From NCBI RefSeq assembly GCF_000424445.1, contig NZ_AUJX01000004.1:62001-126000 (forward strand): DNA of 64,000 bases. The letters run 5' to 3'. Positions within the stretch are counted from its first letter, which is position 1. Each line of letters opens with the position of its first letter. This document shows, piece after piece, positions 1-8,545 of this stretch. Made by a program: the position numbers and the translations under genes. The stretch is from Oribacterium sp. NK2B42. GTDB taxonomy: Bacteria > Bacillota > Clostridia > Lachnospirales > Lachnospiraceae. The notes beneath the pieces were generated by a model. The model ran no database searches. It saw nothing but the letters and a program-made list of their open reading frames with translations, and had not been told where the DNA came from.

Positions 1-617
1 TGGTTCTCCGCACGGTTTCCGAGGATAACGATATCGTGCTTTTCTATATAGTAGGACATCATCTCGGGATTTGCGGCTGCGATGATAACCTTGCCCTTTT
101 CACAGCATCTTGAAACATCACCGGTTACAGTGGTTGCTTCCAGGGTGTCTTCTATATTGGAAAACTTTGTGTGAGCTTTTGAGATAATATGGCTGTCGTA
201 TACATTGAAATAAGATTTCGCGATGTCTCCGATGGTTATGACACCCTCAAGGGAATTCCTGGAGGTAACAACGGGAAGTGTTACGACATTTCCCTCGTTC
301 ATCATGGTCCAGGCTTTTTTCAGGGACATATCCCTGGTTACTCCCGGGGTCTTACGGTACTCGATATCCGTCACCTGTGTTTTAACGGTTGTTATGAGTC
401 TCGGCTTCTCAACCTTGAAATGATCAAGGACAAACTGAGTCTCTCTCGAAGGCTCACCTGCTCTGCAGGGGACATATTTCTCTGTTTTTGTGATCTTGTT
501 TTTTAATCTTGCATAGGCAATGGCCGCACAGATGGAATCCGTATCCGGGTTTCTGTGGCCGGTAACCAGAACTTCACGTTCTGTATTATGTGGAATATTT
601 CTCTTTCCCTTAGTCAT
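1..617 (-). CDS. ppaC: Manganese-dependent inorganic pyrophosphatase with CBS/DRTGG regulatory region (5' part; runs off window edge)
   Basis: The gene starts at the ATG at 617, preceded by GGGAGGG, and about 205 residues are visible before the window ends. I translated it by hand. Residues 18-36 contain the DHH-family signature GHRNPDTDSICAAIAYA, whose His and Asp residues bind the metal ions of family II pyrophosphatases. These cytoplasmic enzymes hydrolyse pyrophosphate to two phosphates. After about residue 65 comes a CBS-like segment (MSLKKAWTMMNEGNVVTLPV, then GVITIGDIAKSYF). The following part (SHIISKAHTKFSNIEDTLEA onward) fits the DRTGG domain found between paired CBS domains. Such enzymes are nucleotide-regulated and usually about 540 residues long, so roughly the C-terminal 60 percent, with the second CBS and DHHA2 domains, lies outside the window. 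Confidence 0.85.
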   Translation of the reverse strand, partial: MTKGKRNIPHNTEREVLVTGHRNPDTDSICAAIAYARLKNKITKTEKYVPCRAGEPSRETQFVLDHFKVEKPRLITTVKTQVTDIEYRKTPGVTRDMSLKKAWTMMNEGNVVTLPVVTSRNSLEGVITIGDIAKSYFNVYDSHIISKAHTKFSNIEDTLEATTVTGDVSRCCEKGKVIIAAANPEMMSYYIEKHDIVILGNRAEN

Positions 618-821
618 GTACCCTCCCGATTTATTGATTCAAAATGATTTTTGTTATTTTTTCATATGTAAATCATAAATATAATGTTGTATACAGGATT
701 TTTTAATAAATGTTCATAAATTATTCATAATTCAATACTATATTTCTAGTCATAAACATGAAGTTTGTTTTTATGTTTCTTTTAACATTGGTTGATTTTC
801 CAAATTAGATTTTTCATAATT

Positions 822-850
822 ACCCCGGTTAGGCGAGAGCCTGCCGGGGT
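822..850. terminator. Strong GC-rich hairpin in the ppaC/PBP intergenic region
   Basis: ACCCCGG and AGGC pair with GCCT and CCGGGGT around a GAGA loop. There is no clear T-tract on either side, so it may be a weak terminator or a processing or stability hairpin. The rest of 618-1022 (405 bp) is AT-rich DNA with no convincing gene. Confidence 0.4.
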
Positions 851-964
851 CTCCTCATTTAAGAGCTCAGCACGCTGTTTTCATCAGCATACCTTCTCAT
901 GTATAAACCCTGTATCTTGATAAGAAAGCACCGATTATACCGGCACCCTCTGAAAATGTTTTTA

Positions 965-994
965 TCAAACCATAGCCAAAAAGGCAATGGTTTG
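965..994 (-). terminator. Hairpin downstream of the PBP gene
   Basis: TCAAACCATAGCC and GGCAATGGTTTGA form a stem around an A5 loop, 29 bp past the PBP stop codon on the minus strand. Only a short AT-rich tail follows, so termination strength is uncertain. Confidence 0.5.
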
Positions 995-1022
995 ACATAA
1001 ACTTATGTGATTGTACTTAACA

Positions 1023-3827
1023 TTAGCCAAAGACAGGTACGGGAGCATCCGGGAAGGTTTCCGAAGCTGAGGGTTCAACATAATACGCAGTGGCGTTTGT
1101 CTCATCGAGATGCTCAAGTGACTCCTGAAGATCCTTTATCCTGGTTTTTTCCGATTCCTCCCGGGACTCTTCTTCCTCAGCATATTCGCCATATAAAGGA
1201 AGCTTTCTTGCTCTCTTGATAGCATTCTGCAGCTCCTTTGCGTACATGGAGGCTTCTTCATAAGTATTGCAATACTGAAGTCTCATTATAGTTTCTGTTA
1301 TGAGGTTTTCCGTATTTTCATCCCTGTATTCAAGCTCTTCAAGTTCTGTAAGGGCGCTTAGGAATGACTCTTTATTGATGCGCTTTTCTTCCTCTGATCT
1401 TGAGCTCTCAGCCTCACTTTCGGCTCTCTGCTGCTCTCTGCTGGATTCTTCTTCACTTTGCTGAAGTGCACGTTCTATAACCTGCTCCCAGCTTTCCTCT
1501 ATCTCATCAAAATATGGCTTTCTGGTTTCCAGTCTCTTGAGAAGCTCTGCGCGTTTTTCATTATCATCGAGAGAATCAACCAAAGGCTTCACTTCTTCAT
1601 AGTATTTACGGGCTGTGAGTACATCATCAACGGTATTGGCCACAAGCCTCTCGTAATTTTCTACCAATGTCTCTGCCTCTTCATAGTTCCTCAGCTGTTC
1701 CTTTTCGTGAAGAGCCTGCTGTGCTCTCACTTCCGCTGTTGTGGAAACATAATCAGTAATTCCATTTTCATTTACTTTCAGATCTACGGTTGCGGGCTGT
1801 GTCCAGTCTGCAGGTTCAAGTCCCTCGTGAAGAACATTCATGGCATTTTGCCAGATTCGTCCCGCGTAGGTGGATCCGTATACTCCCGGCATGGCCCTCG
1901 GAGTGTCGTAACCTACCCAGACTGCCATAGTGTAGTATCTCGTGTATCCGCAGAACCATGTATCCTTTGATTCATTGGTGGTACCGGTCTTTCCTGCAGC
2001 GATCTGACCGTTGGCAAGATTAAGTCCGTAGCCTGTTCCGAAAGGCTGTTCAATGGTACCCTTCAGCATATCGGTCATCATCCACGCAGTATCTTCTCTG
2101 AATACCTTTGTTCCTGTTGATTTATAATCCTTTGTCAGGTCTCCTTCTTTTTCATGGACTATCTTGAGAATACAGGTGTTGTCATTGTACTGACCCATAT
2201 TTGCAAGAGTGCTGTAGCCCTTGGCCATATCCACGATTCTTACACCATAGGTGAAGCCACCGATTGAAACCGCCTTTGTTGTGCCATCTATCCAACTCAT
2301 CTGCATGAAGTGCATCTTTGAAAGATAGCTTATGCCAAATTTTGTTCCGATGTCTTCAAGTATCTGCCATGCAACGGTATTTAAGGATCTGTTCAGGGCT
2401 TCCCTCAGGGTGAGCACACCTCTGTAGCTTCCGCCGGAGTTGGAAGGTCCGTTCTCTATTCTGTGATCATCTATAAGAGTAGCCGGACTGTATTCTCCCG
2501 AATCAAGGGCAGGTGCATAATCAAGAAGCGGCTTGATGGCAGATCCCGGCTGACGGGCACTGAGATAAGCTCTGTTAAACTTATCCTCTGTTCCTCTGCC
2601 TCCCACTACAGCCACCACATAGCCGGTTCTGTTGTCAACAACTGCTGCTGCACCCTGAAGTGCATACTTTCCGTTGTTCTGGAGTTCCGTAAAGCTTGAA
2701 AGTTTTTCATCAAGCTCAGTCTGAACCTTTCCCTGGATATCGGGATTCAGGGAAGTATAGATATCATAGCCGCCGGATCTTATGAGATTTGTGTAATACT
2801 CATAGGACTCGCTGTATTTCTTTTCGTATTCCTGCTGCTCCTCTTCGCTGTCCCACATATACTCGAAGCTGAAGTGGTTGATATCCATAAGGGTAAGAGC
2901 CGCACAATGAAGCGCATAGGAAGTGAGGTAATCCTCATCCGTCTGCTTTTGTTTATCTGCTGTAACATCCAGGTCAGATGCTACAAATGCTTTATACTCT
3001 TCAGCGGTAATGTACCCCTGCTCTCTCATGGATTTAAGCACCTGGTTTCTCTTCTCGAGACAGGCTTCGGGATGTCCTATAGGCTCATAAATTGAAGGAG
3101 CATTGGAGATTCCTGCCAATGTTGCCGCCTCCACTATATTCAGATCCTTTGCGGCTTTTCCGAAATAGTAGCGGCTTGCAGCCTCAACACCATAGCAGCT
3201 GTTTCCATAGAAGTTTGTGTTGCAGTAAAACTCCATGATATCGGCCTTGGTGTACATCTTTTCCAGTTCCCGGGCAAGAAGTATCTCCACAAACTTTCTG
3301 GTGAAGGTTCTTTCGGAAGTGAGGTAGGTATTTTTAACCACCTGCTGGGTGATGGTGGAACCACCCTGGGTTATGACGCCCTTATTACGAACCAGCTCTA
3401 TTCCGGCTCTCAGGACAGCACTCCAGTCTACACCATGATGTATCTTGAAATTCTTATCCTCATGGGCAACGTAGGCATTCTGAAGATTTATGGAAATGTC
3501 ATTGATCTCCACATATTCGAAATGGCCTGCATTAACTATACCCAGAAGCTTTCCGTTGGTGTCAAACACCTGAGTATCCGAAAGCCGGGTCATGTCTGTA
3601 ACATCCACAGAGGCCAGCTTGTCATAGGCGGTGACTTTAAGTGATTCATACTCCGGCAGAATCACCAAAAAATACGCAGAAAGGCCTGCTATTGCCAAAA
3701 TGGCAAGCAGACCTACAAACATGCGTTTAAATATTTTTCTTATAAGATGTCTTCTGCGAGGTTTCCTGCTCTTTACGGGAGCGGAAACCTCAGACTTTTT
3801 TTCAATATTTTGCTCGTTATTATTCAT
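1023..3827 (-). CDS. Class A penicillin-binding protein (bifunctional transglycosylase/transpeptidase)
   Basis: This 934-residue membrane-anchored enzyme polymerises lipid II and cross-links peptidoglycan. A basic cytoplasmic tail (residues 1-35) precedes one transmembrane helix (about 36-57). The GT51 transglycosylase domain shows its catalytic Glu in EDKNF (E123) and GGSTITQQ (155-162). The transpeptidase domain carries the three expected motifs: SAIK with nucleophile S429, SLN at 481-483, and KTG at 613-615. After about residue 690 there is a roughly 240-residue Glu/Ser/Arg-rich tail that should be largely helical or coiled-coil. It is longer and more charged than the usual class A tail and may bind partners. 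The gene begins 9 bp after the rny stop on the same strand, so the two are probably co-transcribed. Which PBP1 subtype it is (PonA or PbpF-like) cannot be decided here. Confidence 0.93.
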   Translation of the reverse strand: MNNNEQNIEKKSEVSAPVKSRKPRRRHLIRKIFKRMFVGLLAILAIAGLSAYFLVILPEYESLKVTAYDKLASVDVTDMTRLSDTQVFDTNGKLLGIVNAGHFEYVEINDISINLQNAYVAHEDKNFKIHHGVDWSAVLRAGIELVRNKGVITQGGSTITQQVVKNTYLTSERTFTRKFVEILLARELEKMYTKADIMEFYCNTNFYGNSCYGVEAASRYYFGKAAKDLNIVEAATLAGISNAPSIYEPIGHPEACLEKRNQVLKSMREQGYITAEEYKAFVASDLDVTADKQKQTDEDYLTSYALHCAALTLMDINHFSFEYMWDSEEEQQEYEKKYSESYEYYTNLIRSGGYDIYTSLNPDIQGKVQTELDEKLSSFTELQNNGKYALQGAAAVVDNRTGYVVAVVGGRGTEDKFNRAYLSARQPGSAIKPLLDYAPALDSGEYSPATLIDDHRIENGPSNSGGSYRGVLTLREALNRSLNTVAWQILEDIGTKFGISYLSKMHFMQMSWIDGTTKAVSIGGFTYGVRIVDMAKGYSTLANMGQYNDNTCILKIVHEKEGDLTKDYKSTGTKVFREDTAWMMTDMLKGTIEQPFGTGYGLNLANGQIAAGKTGTTNESKDTWFCGYTRYYTMAVWVGYDTPRAMPGVYGSTYAGRIWQNAMNVLHEGLEPADWTQPATVDLKVNENGITDYVSTTAEVRAQQALHEKEQLRNYEEAETLVENYERLVANTVDDVLTARKYYEEVKPLVDSLDDNEKRAELLKRLETRKPYFDEIEESWEQVIERALQQSEEESSREQQRAESEAESSRSEEEKRINKESFLSALTELEELEYRDENTENLITETIMRLQYCNTYEEASMYAKELQNAIKRARKLPLYGEYAEEEESREESEKTRIKDLQESLEHLDETNATAYYVEPSASETFPDAPVPVFG

Positions 3828-3836
3828 TTGACTAAT

Positions 3837-5390
3837 TTACTTAGCGTAATCTACAGCTCTTGACTCACGAATGCTATTAACCTTGATGACACCCGGATAC
3901 TGCATCTGATCCTGGATCTGCTTAGCCATATCGTGTGCCATGATAGTCATATCATCATCTGATACCTGATCAGGTACAACCATGATACGGACTTCTCTTC
4001 CGGCCTGAACCGCAAAGGACTTTTCAACACCCTTGTATGAATTGGTTATATCCTCAAGCTCCTTAAGTCTGTTGGTATAGGTCTCAAGCGACTTACGTCT
4101 GGCACCCGGTCTTGCCGCAGAAATAGCATCGGCAGCAGCAACTACGCAGGCAATGAGTGATGTAGGCTCTGTACCGCCGTGGTGTGATGCCACAGTGTTA
4201 ATGACAATCTCCGGCTCATGATGCTTCTTGCAAAGCTCTACACCAAGCTGTACGTGTGTACCTTCCACATCGTGGTCAATGGCTTTTCCTATATCATGAA
4301 GAAGACCGGCCCTCTTTGCCATACGTACATCGAGTCCGAGCTCTTCAGCAAGAAGTCCCGAAATCTGGGCGACTTCCACTGAATGTCTGAGAGCGTTCTG
4401 TCCGTAAGAGGTTCTGAACTTCATACGTCCGAGGAGCTTAACCAGCTCGGGATGGATGCCATGAACACCAACTTCAAGTATTGCGGCATCTCCTTCCTCA
4501 CGGATAGTCTCATCAACTTCCTTCTGGGCTTTTTCAACTACCTCTTCAATTCTTGCAGGATGGATACGTCCATCAACTATAAGCTTCTCAAGGGCTATCC
4601 TTGCCACTTCACGACGGATAGGATCAAATCCGGAAAGAACAACCGCTTCCGGTGTATCATCTACAATAAGCTCAACACCTGTAAGCTGTTCCAGTGTTCG
4701 GATATTTCTTCCTTCACGTCCAATGATACGGCCCTTCATTTCATCATTCGGAAGCTGTACTACGGATACCGTTGACTCGGTAACCTGGTCAGCAGCGCAT
4801 CTCTGTATCGCATCAACGATATAATTGCGTGCGTTTTTCTCGGCATCTTCTTTTGCCTGATTGTCCATCTCACGGATCATCATGGCATAATCGTGCTTTG
4901 TATCTTCCTCAAGTGATTTCAAAAGTTCTGTCTTGGCCTGGTCTCTTGTGAGTCCTGAAATTCTCTCAAGCTCGGTAACCTTCTGGTTATGAAGTTCTTC
5001 AACTTCTGTTTCTCTTTTGCTGATCTTGTCCTGACGCTTCTGAAGCTCCTGCTCTTTCTGCTCAAGACTTGCAGCTTTCTTCTCGGAAGCTTCATCTCTC
5101 TTCAGCATTCTGTGCTCGAGGTCGGATACCTCTTTACGTCTGTCCTTGATTTCCTTATCAAGGTCGTTCTTTGCCTTTAATGCCTCTTCTTTTGTTTCGA
5201 GAAGGGCTTCTCTCTTTTTATTCTCGGCTGTTCTTATAGCATCATCTATAATCTCTCTGGACTTCTGTTCAGCGGATCCGACGGTTTTTTCGTAGTCGGA
5301 TTTTGCTTTGTTCTGTCCGGCTGCGAACATAATAGCACCTACGATGATGGCAGCAACAACCAAAAGAATAGCAATTCCTAATGGGGACAC
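3837..5390 (-). CDS. rny: Ribonuclease Y (membrane-anchored endoribonuclease)
   Basis: RNase Y starts bulk mRNA decay in Firmicutes from the inner face of the membrane. The protein has one N-terminal transmembrane helix ([19 protein letters not shown]), a long charged coiled coil to about residue 200, a KH domain with the [12 protein letters not shown] loop, and an HD domain with [12 protein letters not shown]. The open frame extends to an ATG at 5429. I prefer the GTG at 5390 because AAGGAGG lies 8 bases before it, and it gives 517 residues, the family's normal size, with the membrane helix at the very N-terminus. The gene sits upstream of the PBP gene with a 9-bp gap. In many Firmicutes recA, recX and rny are close together; here a thiol/peroxide gene block separates recX from rny. 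Confidence 0.95.
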   Translation of the reverse strand: MSPLGIAILLVVAAIIVGAIMFAAGQNKAKSDYEKTVGSAEQKSREIIDDAIRTAENKKREALLETKEEALKAKNDLDKEIKDRRKEVSDLEHRMLKRDEASEKKAASLEQKEQELQKRQDKISKRETEVEELHNQKVTELERISGLTRDQAKTELLKSLEEDTKHDYAMMIREMDNQAKEDAEKNARNYIVDAIQRCAADQVTESTVSVVQLPNDEMKGRIIGREGRNIRTLEQLTGVELIVDDTPEAVVLSGFDPIRREVARIALEKLIVDGRIHPARIEEVVEKAQKEVDETIREEGDAAILEVGVHGIHPELVKLLGRMKFRTSYGQNALRHSVEVAQISGLLAEELGLDVRMAKRAGLLHDIGKAIDHDVEGTHVQLGVELCKKHHEPEIVINTVASHHGGTEPTSLIACVVAAADAISAARPGARRKSLETYTNRLKELEDITNSYKGVEKSFAVQAGREVRIMVVPDQVSDDDMTIMAHDMAKQIQDQMQYPGVIKVNSIRESRAVDYAK

Positions 5391-5587
5391 TTTGTGTACC
5401 TCCTTCACTATTTTGTTGTTAATGTACAAACAGATATGTGAAAAAGCAAAAACTTTATGTCGGTTTTTACTCTGTCAAATTCCATTTATATATAAAATTA
5501 TATTGGTTTCAATATAAACATTAACTTAACTATTACATTTTATATAAAATAGAAGTCACTGTCAAATAGACAATTAGTATAACGGAC

Positions 5588-5944
5588 GGACAGAACCGGA
5601 GGGTATCCATTTTGAAGTGAGGTTTTTCGGTCGAAAAATCAAAGCAGGCCACTACGAGCTGGTGGGCATCCATCTAAAAACGAGTCGCTTCGACGGAAAA
5701 ATATAAAATCGGACCCCTAAGAGGCTCTAGACCCTCGCCAATGTCAGAGATTTTCTCTTATGAAAACTCTGACTTGGCGAGGGGGGCTAAGGAAAAGGGA
5801 TCAAGCGCCTCTAAGGGGTCCGATTTTTATTTTTCTCGTCTCAGCTCAACGTTTATAGATGGATGCCCACCAACTCTACGTGGCCTGCTTTGATTTTTCT
5901 CTGCCTGAGTTAGCGATCAAAATGGATGACCTCCGGCTCTGTCC
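5588..5944 (+). repeat. Large nested palindromic element, copy A (two layers)
   Basis: The 357-bp sequence folds end to end. The outer arms are 5588-5615 and 5917-5944, with two interior mismatched segments, and a second layer contains GGTGGGCATCCATCT paired with AGATGGATGCCCACC minus one base change. The core at about 5709-5822 contains GGACCCC/GGGGTCC, AGAGGC/GCCTCT, CCTCGCCAA/TTGGCGAGG and TCAGAG/CTCTGA stems. A one-sided unpaired segment, GGCTAAGGAAAAGGGATCAAG, lies at 5785-5805. The element fills the gap between the rny start and the marR stop, ending 11 bp from the latter. The core recurs at 20665-21013 and 63766-63995. No coding content is seen. Confidence 0.9.
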
Positions 5945-5955
5945 TGGTTTGTTTT

Positions 5956-6420
5956 TTACTTTTTATTTTTAGTATGGTCTTTTGAGTTTTCGACACATTC
6001 CAGTGTTCTGTAGAGGAGGTGGTAGAGGGTGCCGGCTTCTTCTTTTGTGAGTTTTATGCAGCTGCCCATTTCTTTAGGGACTTCAAGGGCTTCTTCTCTA
6101 AGCTGAACTCCCTTTTCTGTGATGGTGACATCAAGAGATCTTTCGTCTTCGTGGCAGCGTTCTCTTTTTATGAGACCTTTTGCTTCAAGGCGTTTAAGAA
6201 GGGGAGTCAGGGTGCCGGAGTCAAGGTAAAGGCATTCGCCCAGTTCTTTAACATTGACTCTTTTTTTCTCCCACAGAACCATCATAGCTATATACTGAGT
6301 GTATGTAAGATCGATCTTCTCCAAAAAGGGTGTATATCTTCTGACCAGTTCTTTCGCGCATACGTAAAGCGGGAAACAAAGCTGGTTCTCAATTTTCAGA
6401 GATTCATATTTATCTGACAT
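5956..6420 (-). CDS. MarR-family transcriptional regulator (OhrR-like)
   Basis: This 154-residue winged-helix repressor has the MarR core: YTQYIAMMVLWEKKRVNVKEL leads into the recognition region LDSGTLTPLLKRLEAKGLI, then the wing RCHEDERSLDVTITEKG. The closest described relatives by pattern are OhrR/MgrA-type sensors. One Cys at about residue 15 (ENQLCFPLYVCAKELV) is in the N-terminal position used by OhrR for peroxide sensing. It lies downstream of gpx, trxB and trxA on the same strand, which suits a redox-sensing role (inference). A separate extended -10 in the 105-bp gap before it suggests it can be expressed alone. Palindrome copy A begins 11 bp past its stop. Confidence 0.88.
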   Translation of the reverse strand: MSDKYESLKIENQLCFPLYVCAKELVRRYTPFLEKIDLTYTQYIAMMVLWEKKRVNVKELGECLYLDSGTLTPLLKRLEAKGLIKRERCHEDERSLDVTITEKGVQLREEALEVPKEMGSCIKLTKEEAGTLYHLLYRTLECVENSKDHTKNKK

Positions 6421-6484
6421 TTTAACCTCCGGATAAATGATTCATTTAGCACTCTGCCATGATGGCCTGTCTATCAGTTTCCTT

Positions 6485-6490
6485 ATTGTA
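6485..6490 (-). promoter_or_regulatory. Candidate extended -10 for marR
   Basis: On the minus strand the sequence reads TGCTACAAT, an extended -10, in the 105-bp gap between gpx and marR. There is no good -35 at the usual distance. Confidence 0.4.
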
Positions 6491-6525
6491 GCACAAAGCC
6501 AATAAAATTTTTAAACGTCTTTTCT

Positions 6526-7071
6526 TCAGAGAATTGCGGCTACCTTTTCTTCAACCAGAGCCATATCCATGGTAGGCTCGAAACGATCCACTACATTACC
6601 CTCTCTGTCGATCAGGAACTTTGTGAAATTCCACTTTATATCCGGTGTGCTTTCATAATCAGGATGCTGCTTTCCGATAAAATCCTTCATGAATTCCGCC
6701 GTTTTTCCTTCCCCAAGTCCCTTGAAGCCCTGCTGTGACTTGAGATACTTAAAGAGCTCTGTCTCATTTTCGCCGTTTACATCGATTTTTGCAAACATTG
6801 GGAACTTTACACCAAATCTGCTTGAGCAGAACTTTGCTATCTCCTGCTCGGTTCCCGGTGCCTGATGTCCAAACTGATCGCAGGGGAAGTCCAGTATAAC
6901 CAGTCCCTTATCCTTATACTTATCATACATAGACTGAAGCTGCTCATAATGTGGTGTAAATCCACACTCAGTAGCTGTATTAACAATAAGCATTACCTTG
7001 CCCTTGTACTCCTCAAGTGTTGTTTCATTCTTTTCTTTATCAAGAACCTTGATTTCATAAATATTAGCCAT
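6526..7071 (-). CDS. Glutathione peroxidase-family thiol peroxidase
   Basis: This cytoplasmic peroxidase of 181 residues reduces hydrogen and organic peroxides. In bacteria without abundant glutathione the electrons usually come from thioredoxin. The peroxidatic Cys is C36 in NTATECGFTPHYEQLQ, in the place of selenocysteine. FPCDQFGHQAPGT (62-74) carries the Gln of the active site and a second Cys that could be the resolving thiol, and KWNFTKFLID carries the conserved Trp and Asn. PCDQ replaces the more usual PCNQ. It follows trxB by about 55 bp and trxA lies just beyond, so the donor system and the peroxidase appear to be in one operon. Confidence 0.92.
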   Translation of the reverse strand: MANIYEIKVLDKEKNETTLEEYKGKVMLIVNTATECGFTPHYEQLQSMYDKYKDKGLVILDFPCDQFGHQAPGTEQEIAKFCSSRFGVKFPMFAKIDVNGENETELFKYLKSQQGFKGLGEGKTAEFMKDFIGKQHPDYESTPDIKWNFTKFLIDREGNVVDRFEPTMDMALVEEKVAAIL

Positions 7072-7125
7072 AATTATCTCCTTTCAGATATTTATAAAGA
7101 ATTAGGATTAACAATGAATAAAAAA

Positions 7126-8037
7126 TTACATTGCATCAATATATCCGCATGCTGCCAATGCTGCCACCGCACCATCTGAAGCTGCGGTTGTAAGCTGTCT
7201 CACAGTTTTGGTCCGGCAATCTCCGGCTGTGAAGATGCCTTCAGTGCCGGTTTTCAGGTCTTCGCCGGCTTTTATATAGCCTTTTTCGTCAAGGGAAGCC
7301 ACATTTTCAAATGCTGTATTGTCGGGAGCCTGACCTATGGCTACGAACAGCCCTGAAACTTCTATGGTTCTTGTATCACCTGTATTTTTATTTGTCACTT
7401 CAAGTGATACGAGACCTGATGCATCTTCATTAAGCTTTGTGATGGTGCTGTCCAGAACGAACTCTACGTTATCTTTTGCTTTTAAACGTTCAACTTCCTT
7501 CTGATCCGCGCGGAATTTATCTCTTCTGTGGATCACATATACCTTCTCACAGTAATTGGAAAGGAACTGTGCATCCTCAAGGGCGGTGTTTCCGCCGCCG
7601 TTTACAGCTACCACTTTATTTCTATAGAACATTCCGTCGCAGGTTGCGCAGTATGAAACACCTTTTCCCACAAGTTCCTGCTCATTGGGAAGTCCCAGAG
7701 GACGGTTCTTTGCTCCTGTGGCGAGGATTACAGCTTTACACTCATATTCATTTTGTGAGGTAATGACCTTTTTGACATTGCCTTCGGTTATTATCCCTGT
7801 TACCCTTTCAAATCTGATGTCTGCACCCAGATCCTTTGCCTGATTGTAAAGTCCTGTTGCAAAATCAAATCCTGAAATATGTGCTATTCCCGGATAGTTT
7901 TCGATGTCCGGAGTATTGATTATCTGTCCTCCGTAGGATGAGGCTTCAAGCACCAATGCACTTTTTCCGGCTCTTACGGTATAGATTGCTGCGGAAAGTC
8001 CCGCTGTACCGGCTCCGATTATTATTACATCTACCAT
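7126..8037 (-). CDS. trxB: Thioredoxin-disulfide reductase
   Basis: This FAD- and NADPH-dependent flavoenzyme of 303 residues keeps thioredoxin reduced. Visible are the N-terminal FAD dinucleotide fold GAGTAGLSAA (8-17), the redox-active CATC at 130-133, the NADPH fold GGGNTALEDA shortly after it, and the C-terminal FAD signature GIFTAGDCR. The length is typical of low-molecular-weight bacterial TrxB. It starts 23 bp after the trxA stop, and gpx follows, giving a trxA-trxB-gpx transcription unit. Confidence 0.96.
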   Translation of the reverse strand: MVDVIIIGAGTAGLSAAIYTVRAGKSALVLEASSYGGQIINTPDIENYPGIAHISGFDFATGLYNQAKDLGADIRFERVTGIITEGNVKKVITSQNEYECKAVILATGAKNRPLGLPNEQELVGKGVSYCATCDGMFYRNKVVAVNGGGNTALEDAQFLSNYCEKVYVIHRRDKFRADQKEVERLKAKDNVEFVLDSTITKLNEDASGLVSLEVTNKNTGDTRTIEVSGLFVAIGQAPDNTAFENVASLDEKGYIKAGEDLKTGTEGIFTAGDCRTKTVRQLTTAASDGAVAALAACGYIDAM

Positions 8038-8060
8038 AAAACTATTCCTCTCAATATATA

Positions 8061-8369
8061 TTACTTCAGAAGCTCAAGAACCTGTTCCTTAGGAACAAAT
8101 CCTACTGACTGCTTATAGATTTCACCGTTCTTAAAAACAATAAGTGTAGGAATGGATCTGATACCGTATCTGTCAAGAAGCTCCGGATTTTCATCGGCAT
8201 CCACACTCATAACCTTGAAGCCGTCTGCGGAATCAGCGATCTCAGCGATGATGGGTGAGAGCATCTTGCAGGGTCCGCACCAGCTTGCCCAAAAATCCAC
8301 CAGTACCGGAACATCACTCTTAAGTACCTTCTCATCAAACTCTGCTACATTAATTGCCTGTGCTGCCAT
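8061..8369 (-). CDS. trxA: Thioredoxin
   Basis: This small cytoplasmic dithiol oxidoreductase of 102 residues has the classical active site WASWCGPCKM (C31 and C34) and the cis-proline region GIRSIPTLIVFKNG. It is the first gene of the unit trxA-trxB-gpx and has a near-consensus promoter upstream, overlapped by an inverted repeat. It delivers electrons to proteins such as the neighbouring peroxidase (inference from context). Confidence 0.97.
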   Translation of the reverse strand: MAAQAINVAEFDEKVLKSDVPVLVDFWASWCGPCKMLSPIIAEIADSADGFKVMSVDADENPELLDRYGIRSIPTLIVFKNGEIYKQSVGFVPKEQVLELLK

Positions 8370-8435
8370 ATTTGTTACCTCCGTTATATTATATGAATTT
8401 CATTTGGTTAAAAACTATTGTTAACTTGTGATTAG

Positions 8436-8470
8436 ATTGTACACAACCAATATTAAATTGTCAACAATTT
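8436..8470 (-). promoter_or_regulatory. trxA promoter with an overlapping inverted repeat
   Basis: On the minus strand TTGACA (8459-8464) and TACAAT (8436-8441) are separated by 17 bp, a near-ideal vegetative promoter. A perfect inverted repeat, AAATTGT-CA-ACAATTT (8455-8470), covers the -35. A shorter TTGT-AC-ACAA lies at the -10. These are plausible operators for the MarR protein at the end of the operon, but that link is only inferred. Confidence 0.7.
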
Positions 8471-8510
8471 AATTCTAAAAAATAATTTATAATCTTTGTG
8501 TAATCCTAAA

Positions 8511-8542
8511 AAAGGGGAACACCGATATCGGCGTTCCCCTTT
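8511..8542 (-). terminator. Rho-independent terminator after recX
   Basis: AAAGGGGAACGCCGAT pairs with ATCGGTGTTCCCCTTT on the minus strand and runs into six Ts. It begins a few bases past the recX stop codon. Confidence 0.9.
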
Positions 8543-8545
8543 AGG

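Noticed and set aside
189-506. 105-residue plus-strand open frame
   Set aside because: Lies opposite the ppaC coding sequence, whose signature motifs are clear in the minus-strand frame.
5391-5429. Upstream ATG for RNase Y at 5429
   Set aside because: It would add 13 polar residues before the membrane helix and has no ribosome binding site, whereas the GTG at 5390 has AAGGAGG at correct spacing.
5588-5944. Possible insertion sequence or CRISPR array
   Set aside because: No transposase reading frame is present and the repeats are inverted and nested, not regularly spaced direct repeats with spacers.
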